This document shows positions 12,001 to 24,272 of a stretch of DNA of 64,000 nt, one piece after another. The position numbers and the translations under genes were made by a program. The notes below the pieces were generated by a model. The model searched no databases, was not told the DNA's origin, and was given only the letters and a program-made list of their open reading frames with translations. Origin of the DNA: Trema orientale (lineage: Eukaryota; Streptophyta; Magnoliopsida; Rosales; Cannabaceae); NCBI GenBank assembly GCA_002914845.1, contig JXTC01000370.1, positions 166,570 through 230,569 on the forward strand, in the 5' to 3' direction. Every line of letters starts with the position of its first letter. Position 1 is the first letter of the stretch.

Positions 12001-14178
12001 GTTTATAGGATCACTTTTCATTCTAAAGATTGTTTAGTTGTCCTCTCATATGCTGTTTTCTTTCGTCTATTATGGAGCAGAGGATAAGTCTGCATGGAGG
12101 ACTGATGAAGAATTTGCCAGAGAAATGCTGGCTGGAGTTAACCCTGTCTCCATTCGTCTTCTCCAAGTAATTCTTAGCTTTCAAAACTAGTTCTCGCAAA
12201 ATTAACGAAAATATTAGAACCTGCTTGATCTTTGTGATTGCCAAATGCAGCTTTTTGGTTTCACGTTTAATTAGTTTTACTTCTATTTTAAATACAGGAA
12301 TTCCCACCAGCAAGCAAGCTAGACCAAAAAGCGTATGGTGATCAAACGAGTACCATAACTGAAGAACACATAAAGAATAACTTAGATGGACTCACTGTGA
12401 ACGAGGTAACTAATATTCATAGCTCTACTCTTCACATGAGTTTCAAAAGAAGTATTTAGTAACAAAAGTTATTATGTTGGTTTGACAGGCAATTGAGAAG
12501 AATAAGCTGTTTATATTGGATCACCACGATACATTGATTCCTTATCTGAGGAGAATAAACAAAACTTCAACAAAGACTTATGCCACCAGGACCCTCCTTT
12601 TCTTGAAAAACGATGGCACTTTAAAACCATTGGCAATTGAATTAAGCTTGCCGCATCCAGATGGTGATCAGTTTGGTGCAGTTAGCAAAGTATACACCCC
12701 AGCCGAACAAGGCGTTGAAAGTAACATTTGGCAACTGGCTAAAGCCTATGCTGCTGTAAATGATTCTGGTGTTCATCAGCTCATTAGTCATTGGTATTAA
12801 CTCTTTCACAGAAAGTAGTTGAGCAAATAACTTTATTCCATAATTTTTGCTAACAGGTTATGTTTATAACCTTTTAATTTTGATTCTTCACAGGTTGAAC
12901 ACTCATGCCGCAATCGAGCCATTTGTTATAGCAACCAACAGGCAGCTAAGTGTTCTTCACCCAATTTACAAGCTCTTGCAACCTCACTTCCGGGACACCA
13001 TGAACATCAATGCCTTTGCCAGGCAGATTCTCATTAATGCTGGAGGCATTCTGGAGTTCACGGTTTTTCCAGCGAAGTATGCCATGGAGATGTCTTCAGT
13101 AGTTTATAAGAACTGGGTATTTACTGAGCAAGCTCTCCCAGAGGATCTCCTTAAGAGGTAAAATCTTTTCAAGTCTATATTATAGTACTAATTCAAGGTT
13201 GTCTTTATCAGTTATCTGGGGATAGAAGTAAGTAAACTTAGTACATATTTATTAGCAATTGTTAAGAAAATGACACTTCTTTTTCAATATACAAGGGGGA
13301 AATGGCGGTTATTTTCTTGATTGAAATATGGTTCTAACTCTCAAGATTCCAAACTAGCAAAAAATACAAGCATTTTTTATCATTCTATTGTTCCAATGAC
13401 ATATTGTAACTTTGCTTTATGCAGAGGGGTGGCAGTCAAGGACTCAAGTGCCCCCCATGGTCTTCGCCTACTGATAGAGGACTATCCTTATGGTGTTGAT
13501 GGGCTCGAAATCTGGTATGCAATCAAAACTTGGGTCGAAGACTACTGCTCTTTCTACTACAAGACTGATGAAGCCATTCAAAAGGACTCAGAGCTCCAAT
13601 CATGGTGGAAAGAGCTCAGAGAAGAGGGTCATGGTGACAAGAAACATGCGTCATGGTGGCCTAAAATGCAGACTCGTCAAGAGCTAATTGACTCATGTAC
13701 CATAATCATATGGATTGCTTCTGCCCTCCATGCAGCTGTCAACTTTGGACAATACCCTTATGCAGGATACCTCCCAAACCGTCCTACACTAAGCCGGCGG
13801 TTCATGCCCGAAAAGGGCACTCCTGAATATGAAGAGCTTCAATCTAATCCTGAAAAGGCTTTCTTGAAGACCATCACGGCTCAGCTTCCTACCCTTGTTG
13901 GGATTGCCCTCATTGAGATTCTATCTAGGCATGCTTCTGATGAGGTCTACCTTGGTCAAAGAGACACTCCTGAGTGGACTAAGGACACAGCCCCATTGGA
14001 GGCCTTTGATAGATTTGGGAGGAAACTTACTGAGATTGAGGGGAGGATTATAAGTATGAACAATGATGAGAATCTTAAGAACAGAGTTGGGCCAGTTAAG
14101 ATTCCATACACTTTGCTCTACCCCACTAGCAAAGAGGGACTCACCGGCATGGGAATTCCCAATAGTGTCTCAATCTAA
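9079..14178 (+). CDS. LOX: Linoleate 9S-lipoxygenase, gene 1 of 3
   Basis: Oxidises linoleic and linolenic acid to 9(S)-hydroperoxides in oxylipin synthesis. Hand-spliced exons: 9079-9277, 10774-11063, 11227-11467, 11633-11971, 12081-12166, 12298-12405, 12489-12793, 12894-13157, 13425-14178. All introns are GT-AG and the frame stays open, giving 861 aa. An N-terminal PLAT/LH2 barrel (roughly residues 20-165) precedes the catalytic domain. The expected iron ligands are His522, His527, His713, Asn717 and C-terminal Ile861, in HWLNTHA, ALHAAVN and GIPNSVSI. Ala565 (Coffa site) predicts S chemistry, and Thr579-Val580 at the pocket base is typical of 9-LOX. The carboxylate-binding Arg is at 730. 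No transit peptide is evident, so it is predicted cytosolic. Intron 1 (about 1.5 kb) carries a MITE. It is the most diverged of the three. Family and intactness are very sure; regiospecificity is inferred. Confidence 0.95.
10434..10605 (+). mobile_element. Mutator-like MITE, family 1 copy 1, in LOX intron 1
   Basis: A 172-bp element with terminal inverted repeats of about 35 bp. Left 'ggggatggctacggtagggg'; reverse complement of the right end 'ggacgcgtctacagtaaggg'; both continue into 'cgtccctacgtaggg'. The 9-bp duplication TAAAAAAAA lies at 10425-10433 and 10606-10614. It is AT-rich, so weak alone, but copies 2 and 3 have clear 9-bp repeats at the same boundaries. The element lies wholly inside intron 1 of LOX gene 1, clear of both splice sites. 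Confidence 0.9.
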
Positions 14179-15697
14179 AAAGCCTGTGATATCTTTGGTG
14201 TTAGGTATATTATTAAGTGTTTTGCTAGTTCTTTCGAGAGGGGTGGGTTTGTAGATTAATGTTTATTCTTTACTATGGAAAATAAGGGTATTGTGTGGTT
14301 AGAAAATCCTAAAGCTTACCTAGTTACCTATAATTTCTGTGATTTGTAAGATGATTAACTAAGGGTTGATATGTACTGTAAGACATTCAAGTATTTTAAC
14401 TGATATTCTTTATGCCAGTTACTTAGAGCTCTGGTATATGATATTTCCCCAGCAGCCCTTCTCAACCGCTCATTAGTAACAAGTCTATCCAAGAAATCAA
14501 TAAGAAATCAATAATACTAACAATACTTAAAAAAACTCAGGACACTTACTAAAAATCACAATAATAATAGTGCCTTAAAAAAAATTGACACAAAAAAAAA
14601 AAAGAAAAAGAAAAGCACTTATATTTGTTTTCTTCGTTAATCTACAGATTCTACACCCTTGGCGCCCTTAAAAATGAGGGCAACGGTAATTCATTGCCCA
14701 TTCCATGTTTGAACTACCATTTTGCCTTATGTCATGGCAATTAATTTCCGTCATATTGTTAATAAATATGGATGACCGAAAAAATTGAATGGTTTTGTTA
14801 ATTGAGGAAATTGCTGCAAAAGTTCTTTTTTAAGTCGAAATTTATATTTATATTTTTTTTTTTTTTACAACGATAGTATTTTCCATCCAAATTTTATTAT
14901 GACTGTCAAATTTTTTCATCAAGTACCACTTCAGAAGATACGTGTCGTCCTCTGAGATTAACTGCAATTTTAAAAACGTAAAAAAGTGAATAAAAATTTA
15001 GAAAATGAAAAATAAATTCAAAAAATAAATAAATTAATTAAAAAAATAAAGGAAAAATAGAATATGTAAAAAATCAGGACTTTTAATACAGGGCGCTTAG
15101 TAATTTCAGATTTTTGGGTTTAATTTAAATAAAAAATAAAAGGTTAGAGCAAATCAAGAAGTCACAAGTGTCCAATTAGCCTAAAAACCTAGATCTCTTA
15201 CACATTCTTCCTCTTCTCCCTTTACCTCCGATCGAAGCTCTGACGACCAGGAACTCCACCAATGTGCCATGAAGAGGTGGCCAGAAATGACACTATATAT
15301 ATATATAATTTAAGAAAATAAAAAAATGAAAACCTAGATCAGAATCAAGAATTGCCAGTATAACCAGAACCCACAATAATCAACCACCAACATAATCAAA
15401 CCAGGACCCAGATCTCCTTCATTTTTGGTGTTTTTTTTCGTTTTGCGATGAAAAAAAATAATAATAATAAAAAAAGATATGAAGAGCCTCGTGAATCAAG
15501 GAGTAAACTTGGTTCAACGTTGCACCAATCTGAGTTCAAGCCTTGAGATAGTTCTTAATGGCTGATGGCCATGGATTCTTGAGAGATACAGACAAAAGGA
15601 CAAGATTCAAGGAGGAAGAAGAATAAGAAAATAAAAGGAGATGTGTCCCATTAATTAGTTTATGTGATTTTTTTTTTTTTGAGTTTATTTTTCATTT
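14179..15697. other. 3' flank of LOX gene 1 and intergenic
   Basis: Begins with the LOX gene 1 3' untranslated region. No single poly(A) signal stands out. The rest is non-coding and AT-rich, with an A-rich run near 14577-14613 and an (AT)n stretch at about 15294-15307. No gene recognised. Confidence 0.45.
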
Positions 15698-15706
15698 TTT
15701 AAATTT

Positions 15707-15879
15707 GGGCGCGTCTATAGTAGGGGCACCCCTACGTAGGGCCCTGTCTATTCACCGTTGGATGAGAATCTGTATATAAAAAGATTCTCTACAGATTCTT
15801 GTTATTCCCCCACAGATTCCCATCCAACGGTAATTAAGGCATGACCCTACGTAGGGACGCCCCTACCGTAGCCATCCTC
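15707..15879 (-). mobile_element. Mutator-like MITE, family 1 copy 2
   Basis: A 173-bp copy of the family at 10434-10605 in the opposite orientation. It starts GGGCGCGTCTATAGTAGGGG and ends GTAGCCATCCTC. A perfect 9-bp duplication, TTTAAATTT, lies at 15698-15706 and 15880-15888. Non-coding. Confidence 0.9.
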
Positions 15880-15994
15880 TTTAAATTTTTATTCATTTTT
15901 TTACGTTTTTAAAATTTTAATTGACCTGACATGTATCCTTTATCTCAAACTTTTGAGGTGACCTTTAATGAAAAAATTTAACAGTTATAACAAA

Positions 15995-16175
15995 GAATAA
16001 TGCTATAGGGCACCAGTGGTGCCCAATACTACAGTGATGTGTCAGTCTATCACTTGCTAATCATAATTATAATTTAAGTAGGGCCTATGTGGGACCCAGT
16101 TTATTAATTAAATCATCCAGTGACAAATAGACATGTCACTGTGGCCAGCACCACAGATGCCTCATAGCATTGCTC
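15995..16175. mobile_element. MITE with 9-bp TSD (Mutator-like), second family
   Basis: A 181-bp element with inverted ends. Left 'gaataatgctatagggcacc' pairs with reverse complement 'gagcaatgctatgaggcatc'. The arms continue into 'agtggtgc'/'tgtggtgc'. A perfect 9-bp duplication, TATAACAAA, lies at 15986-15994 and 16176-16184. Only 106 bp separate it from the family 1 copy at 15707-15879, so two families inserted side by side. A decayed relative may lie at 20311-20485. Confidence 0.85.
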
Positions 16176-16184
16176 TATAACAAA

Positions 16185-17070
16185 ATTTAGACAGAATATA
16201 TTATGGCCATCAAAAAATAAAATTAAACATATAAGTATAAATTTTGACTAAAAAAATAGACTTTGGCCGCAGTTTTCTTTTGTTAATTTAATATATGCCA
16301 TTTCATTTCACCATTTTCTCTTCCGTCTGAATTGTTACATTATTCTTTTCCATTGCCGGCCCATTGACCCCTTCTCCTAGGGCTACCTACCTTAGAAAAA
16401 AAGTGTACAAGATTTCCTTTGGATTCTCTCCGGCATCACACTTCTTCGGTAGTGTTTTGGGTTCGATACTTCGATCCAGCCACTAATCTCTAAGAAAAAT
16501 CATCTCTTTTAGTAGAATCTGAATATGATGTCAACGGAATATATTAGTTATATATGATTTAGTTAAGATTGTTTTACGTGGTAATAGCGAACTTATTTCG
16601 TTTGAGAAATTGCTTCTTCTACTTTATTAGATTTTTTAATAGCAGTTTGCTTTTGGAGGGAAAAAAATGAAAATTCTCCGAACAATATTAAAGGCCAGTA
16701 ACTTTTGGGGAAAAAAAAAAAAAAACACAAAAGGGAACCTTTTTCAGTGCAGTGTTATACTAGTTCCAAGTTGACATCAATTCCACCGTATGATCGATTT
16801 TAATGTTATTATCATTATTGAAGTTTCTGTTAAAAACTTCAATATTAGTATTTTTTTTTCCAAATTTTAAGAAATAGTTTTGCATTTGGCAAAGTACTGT
16901 AAAGTTTGAATAGCTACTTTAATGGGCTCCTCAAATGGACGATATGTTGTTAGAATTTTAAATTTATATTGTTTTTTAGTGTTAATTTTTATTTCTGCAT
17001 ATTATGATGTTTTTATATCATGGATTTTAATAAGTTATTATATTTTAATTATTACTAATATTTATACTAT
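16185..17070. other. Intergenic, no gene seen
   Basis: AT-rich non-coding DNA between transposons, including an A run near 16711-16725. No further structure recognised. Confidence 0.5.
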
Positions 17071-17079
17071 TTAGTTTAA

Positions 17080-17574
17080 GGGCGCGTCTATGGTAGGGTC
17101 ATGAAAATAAAGCCTTATGTAGGGTTGTGACTTGCACACCTTTAGATTTAAAATCAACAGTCAAGATTGATAGTTTTATACGAGGAAAAATAGGCTCAAA
17201 TCCACGTGATCTGCTCTTCTGGGTATTTTTTTTTATTTTTTTTATTGTTTTTCTGAATTTGTTTCAATTTAATTTATGGAAAATTGTTCTGAGTTTTGCC
17301 TCTTTTTCCAAGTCTTCTTGCTTTTAGTTATATAATTCATAAATCTGATCATCTGGTCCAAACTTTCTAGTTTTGNAAGTCTTTCCCTTCCTCAGAAAAC
17401 TCTTTTGGAATCGCAGAAGCTCCTCTCCTCCAATTCGAAGCAACAGAGCCCAAATACCAAATTTTGCGTAGTGATTCCACACCAGATTTTCGGTCACTAT
17501 CTCGACCACGGCACACCCGATATAAACGTTAGTCTGAGAAAATCGATGCCTTGGTCAATCGGCGTCTGAAAGGA

Positions 17575-17615
<41 letters not shown>

Positions 17616-17839
17616 GTTGCTCAAGTTTGATCTGGAATAGATGTTGTGCTCCAGGTCCCTTGGTTGATTGGCTTCTAAAACGAAGCGAGAGAGATAGAGA
17701 GACAGAAGTTGTCCTTCAATTGGCTGTGACGCAGCTCTCAATAGACAACTTATTCAAGTCACTGATTTTAAATTGAACGGATGTCAGTGGGTGGCCTCAT
17801 GTAGGGCTATATTTGGATAGCCCCATTATAGACAGGCCC
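17080..17839. mobile_element. 760-bp non-autonomous MULE related to MITE family 1
   Basis: It starts GGGCGCGTCTATGGTAGGG and ends GACAGGCCC; reverse complement of the right end is 'gggcctgtctataatggggc'. A perfect 9-bp duplication, TTAGTTTAA, lies at 17071-17079 and 17840-17848. The ends match MITE family 1, but the interior is unrelated. It contains a GA microsatellite directly before an ATGGCG at 17611, and two similar segments of about 40 bp ('ccttggtcaatcggcgtct' near 17550; 'ccttggttgattggcttct' near 17657). It encodes no transposase. The interior looks more GC-rich and gene-like than its surroundings and may be captured host sequence. N at 17376. Confidence 0.8.
17577..17611. repeat. 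(GA)n microsatellite
   Basis: Uninterrupted GA dinucleotide run inside the 760-bp MULE-like element, immediately upstream of an ATG. GA runs are common in plant 5' leaders. Confidence 0.9.
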
Positions 17840-18305
17840 TTAGTTTAAATATAATCAAATTAAATTAAATATAAATTAAATCATAATAGATAATAAAGAG
17901 TAATAAAAAAGGATACATTGAGAATAAATTTGTAGGAAGTTATAAAGGTAGAGGTTATAATGGAAATAAAAAAATTTGAATAGTATTACACTAACTTTGG
18001 TGTTGCATTGGAGATGAATTTTAACACTAAAATGGTGTTTTGCACCAATTTGATTCTACGTTGGAGATGCCCTAATAATATCACTCCCTTTAGTAGATCG
18101 GGTTTTGGATATGTTTTTGGGAGCTAAATATGAAAATAATCGTTTGAATGATTCAATGACCCTAATTTTCAGCATAAACAAAGAAAACATGTTTTTTTTC
18201 CCTCAATCAATGGTAAATTTAAACCTCATGTCCTAGTCGAGTGACCATACTTCCTCTGAATGTCGAAGGCCCTCATGAGTTCAAATCCCTATTTTCTCTA
18301 AATTT

Positions 18306-18602
18306 AGCTGTGTTTGGAACTTGGATTTTAGTAAGGAAAAAAATTATGGGAGAAAAATTTTAAAAAAAAAAAAAAGAGAGGGAAAATATTATCTTAAAAT
18401 TCTATAAAATTTAGTTTTTGAAACTCTTTCCCTCCTAATCTTATCATTATAATTTAGATCCTCTGCATTTACTGAAAACGTCCCATACAGAATTTACATA
18501 AAAATTTTTCCTACAATCTTTGATAAAATCCAAACAGAAGAAAATAGAATTCCTAAGAATTTATTCTTTTTCCTCCATAAAATTCAAGATCCAAACGGAG
18601 CT
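18306..18602. mobile_element. Putative TIR element (MITE)
   Basis: Inverted ends of about 30 bp: left 'agctgtgtttggaacttgga', reverse complement of right 'agctccgtttggatcttgaa'. Interior is A-rich and non-coding. No convincing target duplication was found, so boundaries are approximate. The 'gtttgga' termini recall hAT-type MITEs. Confidence 0.5.
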
Positions 18603-18659
18603 GAAAAGAGAGAAGAAAAAAAATCTGCAAGATATAATTTTCTAATTGGACTAAAGCAA

Positions 18660-19335
18660 AATTATAGTAAAAACGACATTCATTTATATGATTGTAGTTA
18701 CTATACGACATTGAGCTTTTTTTACGATGAAAAACAAACGTGACATTCTCATAAAACGTCAGATTGTTTTTGAACGCATAAACTATCAAACGACACGTTT
18801 TATACTGAAACAACAAACATATCGTTTTCAGTATGTTTTCTTCCTCTTGAAACAACAATTAATTTTTGAAATCCAAATCAATTAATACAAAAACCATAGC
18901 CGACATTGAAAAAACATGACTACTTCTCATTTTAATTATGGAAAATTATGAACAAGTTCTTGGTTATATCCAAACAACCACAAAATTATAGAAAAATTCC
19001 CCACATCGTGTACGTAAGCCAAGACGACGAACCGGTTTCATGTAAAAAAATAGCAACAAATAACACTTGAAAATCGCATGTCGTTTTAGTAATGACATGA
19101 TAGCAAAGAATATGTCCCTTTTGATGTTGACTAGAGAAAATAAAATATCATGTCGTTCTAGAGATTAAAGAACGAGGTTTAAGACATAAGACATTTTGTT
19201 TCCTGCATCACCGTCTCAGTGTCGTTTTTTAGTCAAACGTCAAATCAATAAATATGTCGTTTTTGAACCAAAACAACATCGGCATTCATTAAAGGAATAT
19301 GTATGTCTTTTTCCGGCGGACGAGCAACATAATTC
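18660..19335. repeat. Cluster of CGACAT / ATGTCGTTTT motifs
   Basis: At least ten copies of a short motif close to ATGTCGTTTT, or its complement AAACGACAT, occur on both strands. They lie near 18672, 18706, 18742, 18758, 18793, 18829, 19078, 19149, 19221 and 19254. Dense short repeats like these are typical of the subterminal regions of CACTA or other class II elements. I could not define element ends or a target duplication. Confidence 0.4.
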
Positions 19336-22300
19336 CTAATTAATATTGTACTAAATTTCTAGAATTTTTTTCTTTTTACCCTTTTTAGCTTTGTTTGGTT
19401 CTCGTTAAAATGGTTGCACAATGATGTATTAAAAACTAAATAAATGACATGAGCTAAAGCTGAAAATTATATTTAGAAAGAATTACTAGTTAAGTTAAAT
19501 TCTCCACGCTACTGTATTTCATGAATGTTTTGTGCCGAGCTTGTATTTATGAAGCCTAAGTAGTTTAATAAAAAAAATATAGATATGAAGATATTTTCTA
19601 GCTAATAATATTTATAATTATAAGAAATCAAACGAACCGAGAGAGAAAGCTTATATACTGACAATTATAATATAGTAATAAGAACTACACTCACTGAATC
19701 CTTAAAAGAAAAAAAGAAAAAAAAAAAAAGAACTGCAGTCAATAAAAACAAAATAAAATAAACCATCACAATCAATAATGATAAATGAGCACATATAATT
19801 GTTAATATCATTTCATTTGATTTAAGATCGTAACATATACCATAGGGTAATACTAACATCTTGACAAGATTTGAGCACCACTGTTAATGACATAGACAAA
19901 TTTAAAGGGTGAGATCCAACTCTATCGATTTGTGTGCTAATGATCACTGTAAATTTTTTTTAGTATTTTATTTATTTATTTATTTATTTAGTTCTAGTTA
20001 TAAATATAGAAAAAGTTACAAATACACGCGGTGTTACTGTTAAGTACCACAAAATAATAAAAGTCACAATTTTAAGTTTAAGTTTCTATATGATTATCAC
20101 AAATATCCCCTAACACTCCTCTATAAAATACTGTCAAAACCATTTGTATTTTCATATTATATTTAATTATTTTTGTCTAGATTTAAACGAGTCAATCTAT
20201 GTTGGAAACTTGGATGTTACATCGGATGGAAGACCCAAAATTTTGTTTTCATATTCACTTTTCTTTCAATAATATATACGCCGTTAGTATATGGATTGGC
20301 TTAATTAAAAAAAAATGAATAATGTTATTAGCATTAGTAATGCCAATAATATCAGTATGTCATTGATTAATCTAATTATAATTTTAATGGGTCATATGAA
20401 ATTTAATTTATTAATTAGAATCATTAAATAACAAATAAATAGTTGTTATAGTGCTAGACACTACTGCTATTCTGTAATATTACTTTGCATTACTTTTAGA
20501 AAGACATGAATCATTACTTTTCCAGACTAACACCGGACAACCTATTTCTTATATATCCACAATTATCCATAATTAATCTATTTGGCGCACGGGGATTTCG
20601 TGCTATCTACCAAGTTTAGCATATTTGCCCACGTGGAAAATGAAGGACCACAGACCACTAACCCCCTCCTTTTTTCATTTTTTTTAAGGGTCACGAAATT
20701 ATTACCATAACTCTGTTTTATTTATCGTAATACACAATCACATGTATATAAAGAAATCATTCATATGTTTCATCAGGTAAACAAATTTAAAAAAAAAAAA
20801 AAAACATATATGGATAAATGACAAAACCATATGTTAATATCCTTACAGTAATTTTGCAAAATAAAACTAAGAATTTTATAAATCAAGTAAAAGATGATAA
20901 CCTATATGTACATGTTTATATACATGCACTAATTCAGTATGTATTTTTTTTCTTTAAGTTATGCATAAATATCAATTTGGCTAATGAAAATATATTATGT
21001 ATATTTTTTTATACTAAAAAATAAAAAATAATATTATTAATAATGCACGTCTTTTCATGTACATCATTATAATTGTTAAATTATTATTAGATGACAATCC
21101 AACGGTTAGAAAAAAAATACCTAAATATAAATAAAAAAAAATTACTTACTGCATTGGCAACTTTTACATATTATTGTCATAGCTGATGCCAATATTGTTG
21201 TCATATTATTAGGACAAAAAAAAAATGTTGATTACTCTTACAGTTACTACTCTTTAGTATTTAGTATTGACTCACTTATCCACTGAGTCAGCCAGCTCAC
21301 TTTCTGTTTCCTCATGCCCACCCACCTTAGATAAAACGTGTCTAAATTGGGTGTAAATAAAATAAATGCTGAATGGTTTAAATTATCACGTTCTACAGGA
21401 AATAATAATTAATTTGTTTCTTCTGTTTTCGAAGTCTGGGGGCAATTGTTAAGTTATGCCTACATGGGGTACCTTACAATCGTATATAGACACCGATAAC
21501 TGACAGATTGACACATAATCTGTCAGTCTCGATCGTTTAAAAATGAATTGTTGAAGTTTTTCTTTTTCCATTTTTTTTTTTTTTTTGCCCTTTTCTGAGA
21601 ACGGTACGATAAATTGAGATCTATATTATTTTTCATGGAAAAAAAAAGGGTCAATTGCAGTCTCTTATCTTATTATTTAACGTGTATATTTTATTATGTT
21701 TTGGAATATTTATTAAAATTAGTGGGGTCTGCCGCTTAAATAGTGAGACAAGAAAATAGAACAAAAAGCTATAAATATAAGAGTTTCAAGTGATCTTTTT
21801 CTTATTCGTTAATTATTTTTTGGTGATATATTCTCTAAAATATCATAGATCATATTGATAATGATTTATTTTCTTATTGGCTAATTATTTTTTATCATTA
21901 ATACCATATCATTTTTTTGATTTTTTTTTCCATATTGAATGAAAGCCCACCGTTAAGTTATCAAGTGCCGTGTCACATATTATTGGTTACGAATTATGAT
22001 AGGGGCCTTTCTTTTCTTGTATAAAAGTGAGGATATTATTTTTTTAATACAACATATCGCAGCTAAGTGGCAAATTGGAAAAGAAAATATTAATATTACA
22101 AGAATGTTACACCATTGTAACTACATATATGTTTTCCTTTTGCTAGAAACGGTTGAGTTTCTAGACTTAATACAGGTCAACCATTTATCCATAGTTTTTC
22201 GACAAAAAAATAAAGTTTAACTACATTAATAATTATACTTATTGTACTACTTTGGTTCTTAATTTTTTAATTTACATAAGAGTGGTCTTTGAATTCTGTA

Positions 22301-23230
22301 ATTGTTACAATAATAATTCTTTTATTACAAACTCTTAAATATTTAATATAAATGAGTTATTACAAAGCACACAATTTGATAACTATGGTCAATAATGAAA
22401 TTCGAATTTTCAACGTATATAGTAGAATATCAAGACTTATGCAATTATTGCAATAATGACATTTTTTTTTTTACAAACTATTAAATTTTTAACAAAAATG
22501 AGACATGTGCAATACAGACTGATATTATACCTGAAATTAAGACTTCAATTCATAGAAGCAAATAATGCCCATGCGATACTTTATCTATGACTATTTAAAA
22601 AACTAATATGAGTCATTACTATAATAATTGCATAATTCAAAAATCATTTTGTGTAAGTTGAAAGTATGAAGGCTAAACTGGTACAACAAATATAATTTAT
22701 GGATTATTAATATTATTAACCCAAGAATAAAAAGATTCGAGGTACACTAGTAAATAAGCAACTTTTTGTTATATTACTTCGTACACGTACATTTTCTTAA
22801 TCTTTGAATAAATGCTTGAATTTATCAAGTTTATACTAGGTATCAGGCTAGTTTGTTATTATTGTATTATTCATAAAAAAAATCTAATTATTAGAAACCT
22901 CGAAGTATAGACTAAAACGAGATTTTTTAAATGTGTGAAAAATGGTTAGATTATTTGTGAATTGCTTGTAAAATCATTCAAATTAATACTTTGTTTCAAA
23001 TGGATGCTTTTTAGGTCGTATGTTATGAAATAATCTGATATAAAACTGAAATTATTTCATAATCAGTACTATAAGCTATAAAATAATCATAAATTATCTC
23101 GATTCATCTGATGACGTTTAATCAACTGATATACTTCATATAAAAATCAATAACCTCAAAAACATTTTTTTTTTAGAAGTGAACATTTTAAAAGTTAGGG
23201 TAAAACTTATGTTTAGCCTTTAAATTTTAG
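19336..23230. other. Intergenic between LOX genes 1 and 2
   Basis: No gene is supportable. A possible decayed MITE is listed at 20311-20485. Segments near 20600-20680, 21298-21370 and 21470-21560 resemble, in the same order, 36215-36295, 36808-36880 and 37920-37995 between genes 2 and 3. This suggests ancestral intergenic DNA duplicated with the genes. The rest is AT-rich. Confidence 0.45.
20311..20485. mobile_element. Possible decayed MITE
   Basis: Starts 'gaataatgttattagcatt' and shares interior blocks ('ctaattataattt', 'tttattaatta') with the MITE at 15995-16175. The ends are poorly conserved and no target duplication was found. Confidence 0.35.
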
Positions 23231-23237
23231 ACCTAAT

Positions 23238-24272
23238 CTCATTTTAAGTCCTAATTTTTTAAATGGCTAATTGGAGACTCTTGATCTATTAAGGTGTCTT
23301 ATCTTGGCCTTTTCATCACTATTCTATTACAAATAGAACAAAAAATCTCAATTTTGGCCCCCGAACTATTATAAAATCCTATTTTGGTCCTTAAACTTTA
23401 AAACATCTATATATTAACACATTATCCAGTAAAATGCCGCATTTTCATCTCTACAGTCACTTTATTATAAAAACGAACAAAAGAGAGCGCATGTCACTCA
23501 CATGAGACTTTTAACAAAAATGTCTTAAGCAATTTGTATAACAAAAATGAACTAGTAGAAAACTTTTGTTTTATATAAAATAAATATAAAAAAACAAAAG
23601 ATTTATTTCGGTACAAAAACTAGCGATCCCTTTATGACCATGATTTAGTTTTAATTTTTTTTTAAATATTCTATAGGCTCATCATACTAGGTGAATATTC
23701 AAATAAATTCAAATATAACTAGGAATTCAATTCAAAATTTTTTAATATATATATATAAGATAACTCGAGGTTTTTATGACAAAACTTAAAAATGTAGTAT
23801 ATTCTAGTTATATCTGAACTTAATGTAACACTCACTTAGTATAATGAATCTAAAGAAGATCACGAAATTTCAAAACTAAATTGTGACTACAAGAGGATCA
23901 CTAATTTTTGTATCAAAGTAATTTTTAAAAAAAATATTTTTAAATAGAATAAAAATTTTCAATTACCTCATTTTTGTCCTTTAGTTACTTAAAATATCTT
24001 TGTTAAAAATCTTATGTGATTGATACATACTTTTTTTTGTTTGTTTTTAACAATAAAATGATTGTAGAGAATAAAATGAGACACTCTGATAGATTAGCTG
24101 CTAAGATGTGGATGTTTTAAAATTTGAAGGCCAAAATAAAATTTTAAAATAATTCAGGAACTAAAATTGAGGCTTCTGTCCGTTTGTAAGATAATAGTGA
24201 TAGAATAGCCAAAATGAGTATTAAATCGAAAATCTCCTATAGATCATTTAAAAAATCAAGGACTAAAATGGT
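23238..24272. mobile_element. Long foldback (inverted-repeat) element, about 1.03 kb
   Basis: The left half, read inward, matches the reverse complement of the right half over almost its full length. Paired landmarks are 'tcattttaagtcct' (23237) with 'aggactaaaatg' (24259); 'cctattttggtcctta' (23368) with 'ggccaaaataaaattt' (24129); and 'acaaaaactagcgatc' (23613) with 'gatcactaatttttgt' (23896). The loop is at about 23720-23800. There is no coding capacity. It is a foldback-type transposon or MITE-like hairpin, and its transcript would form a long imperfect dsRNA stem. Outer boundaries are approximate. Confidence 0.7.

Noticed and set aside
13321-13424. Extending the last exon of LOX gene 1 upstream along its open frame
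   Set aside because: This is intron 8. The acceptor at 13423-13424 keeps the phase and matches both sister genes.
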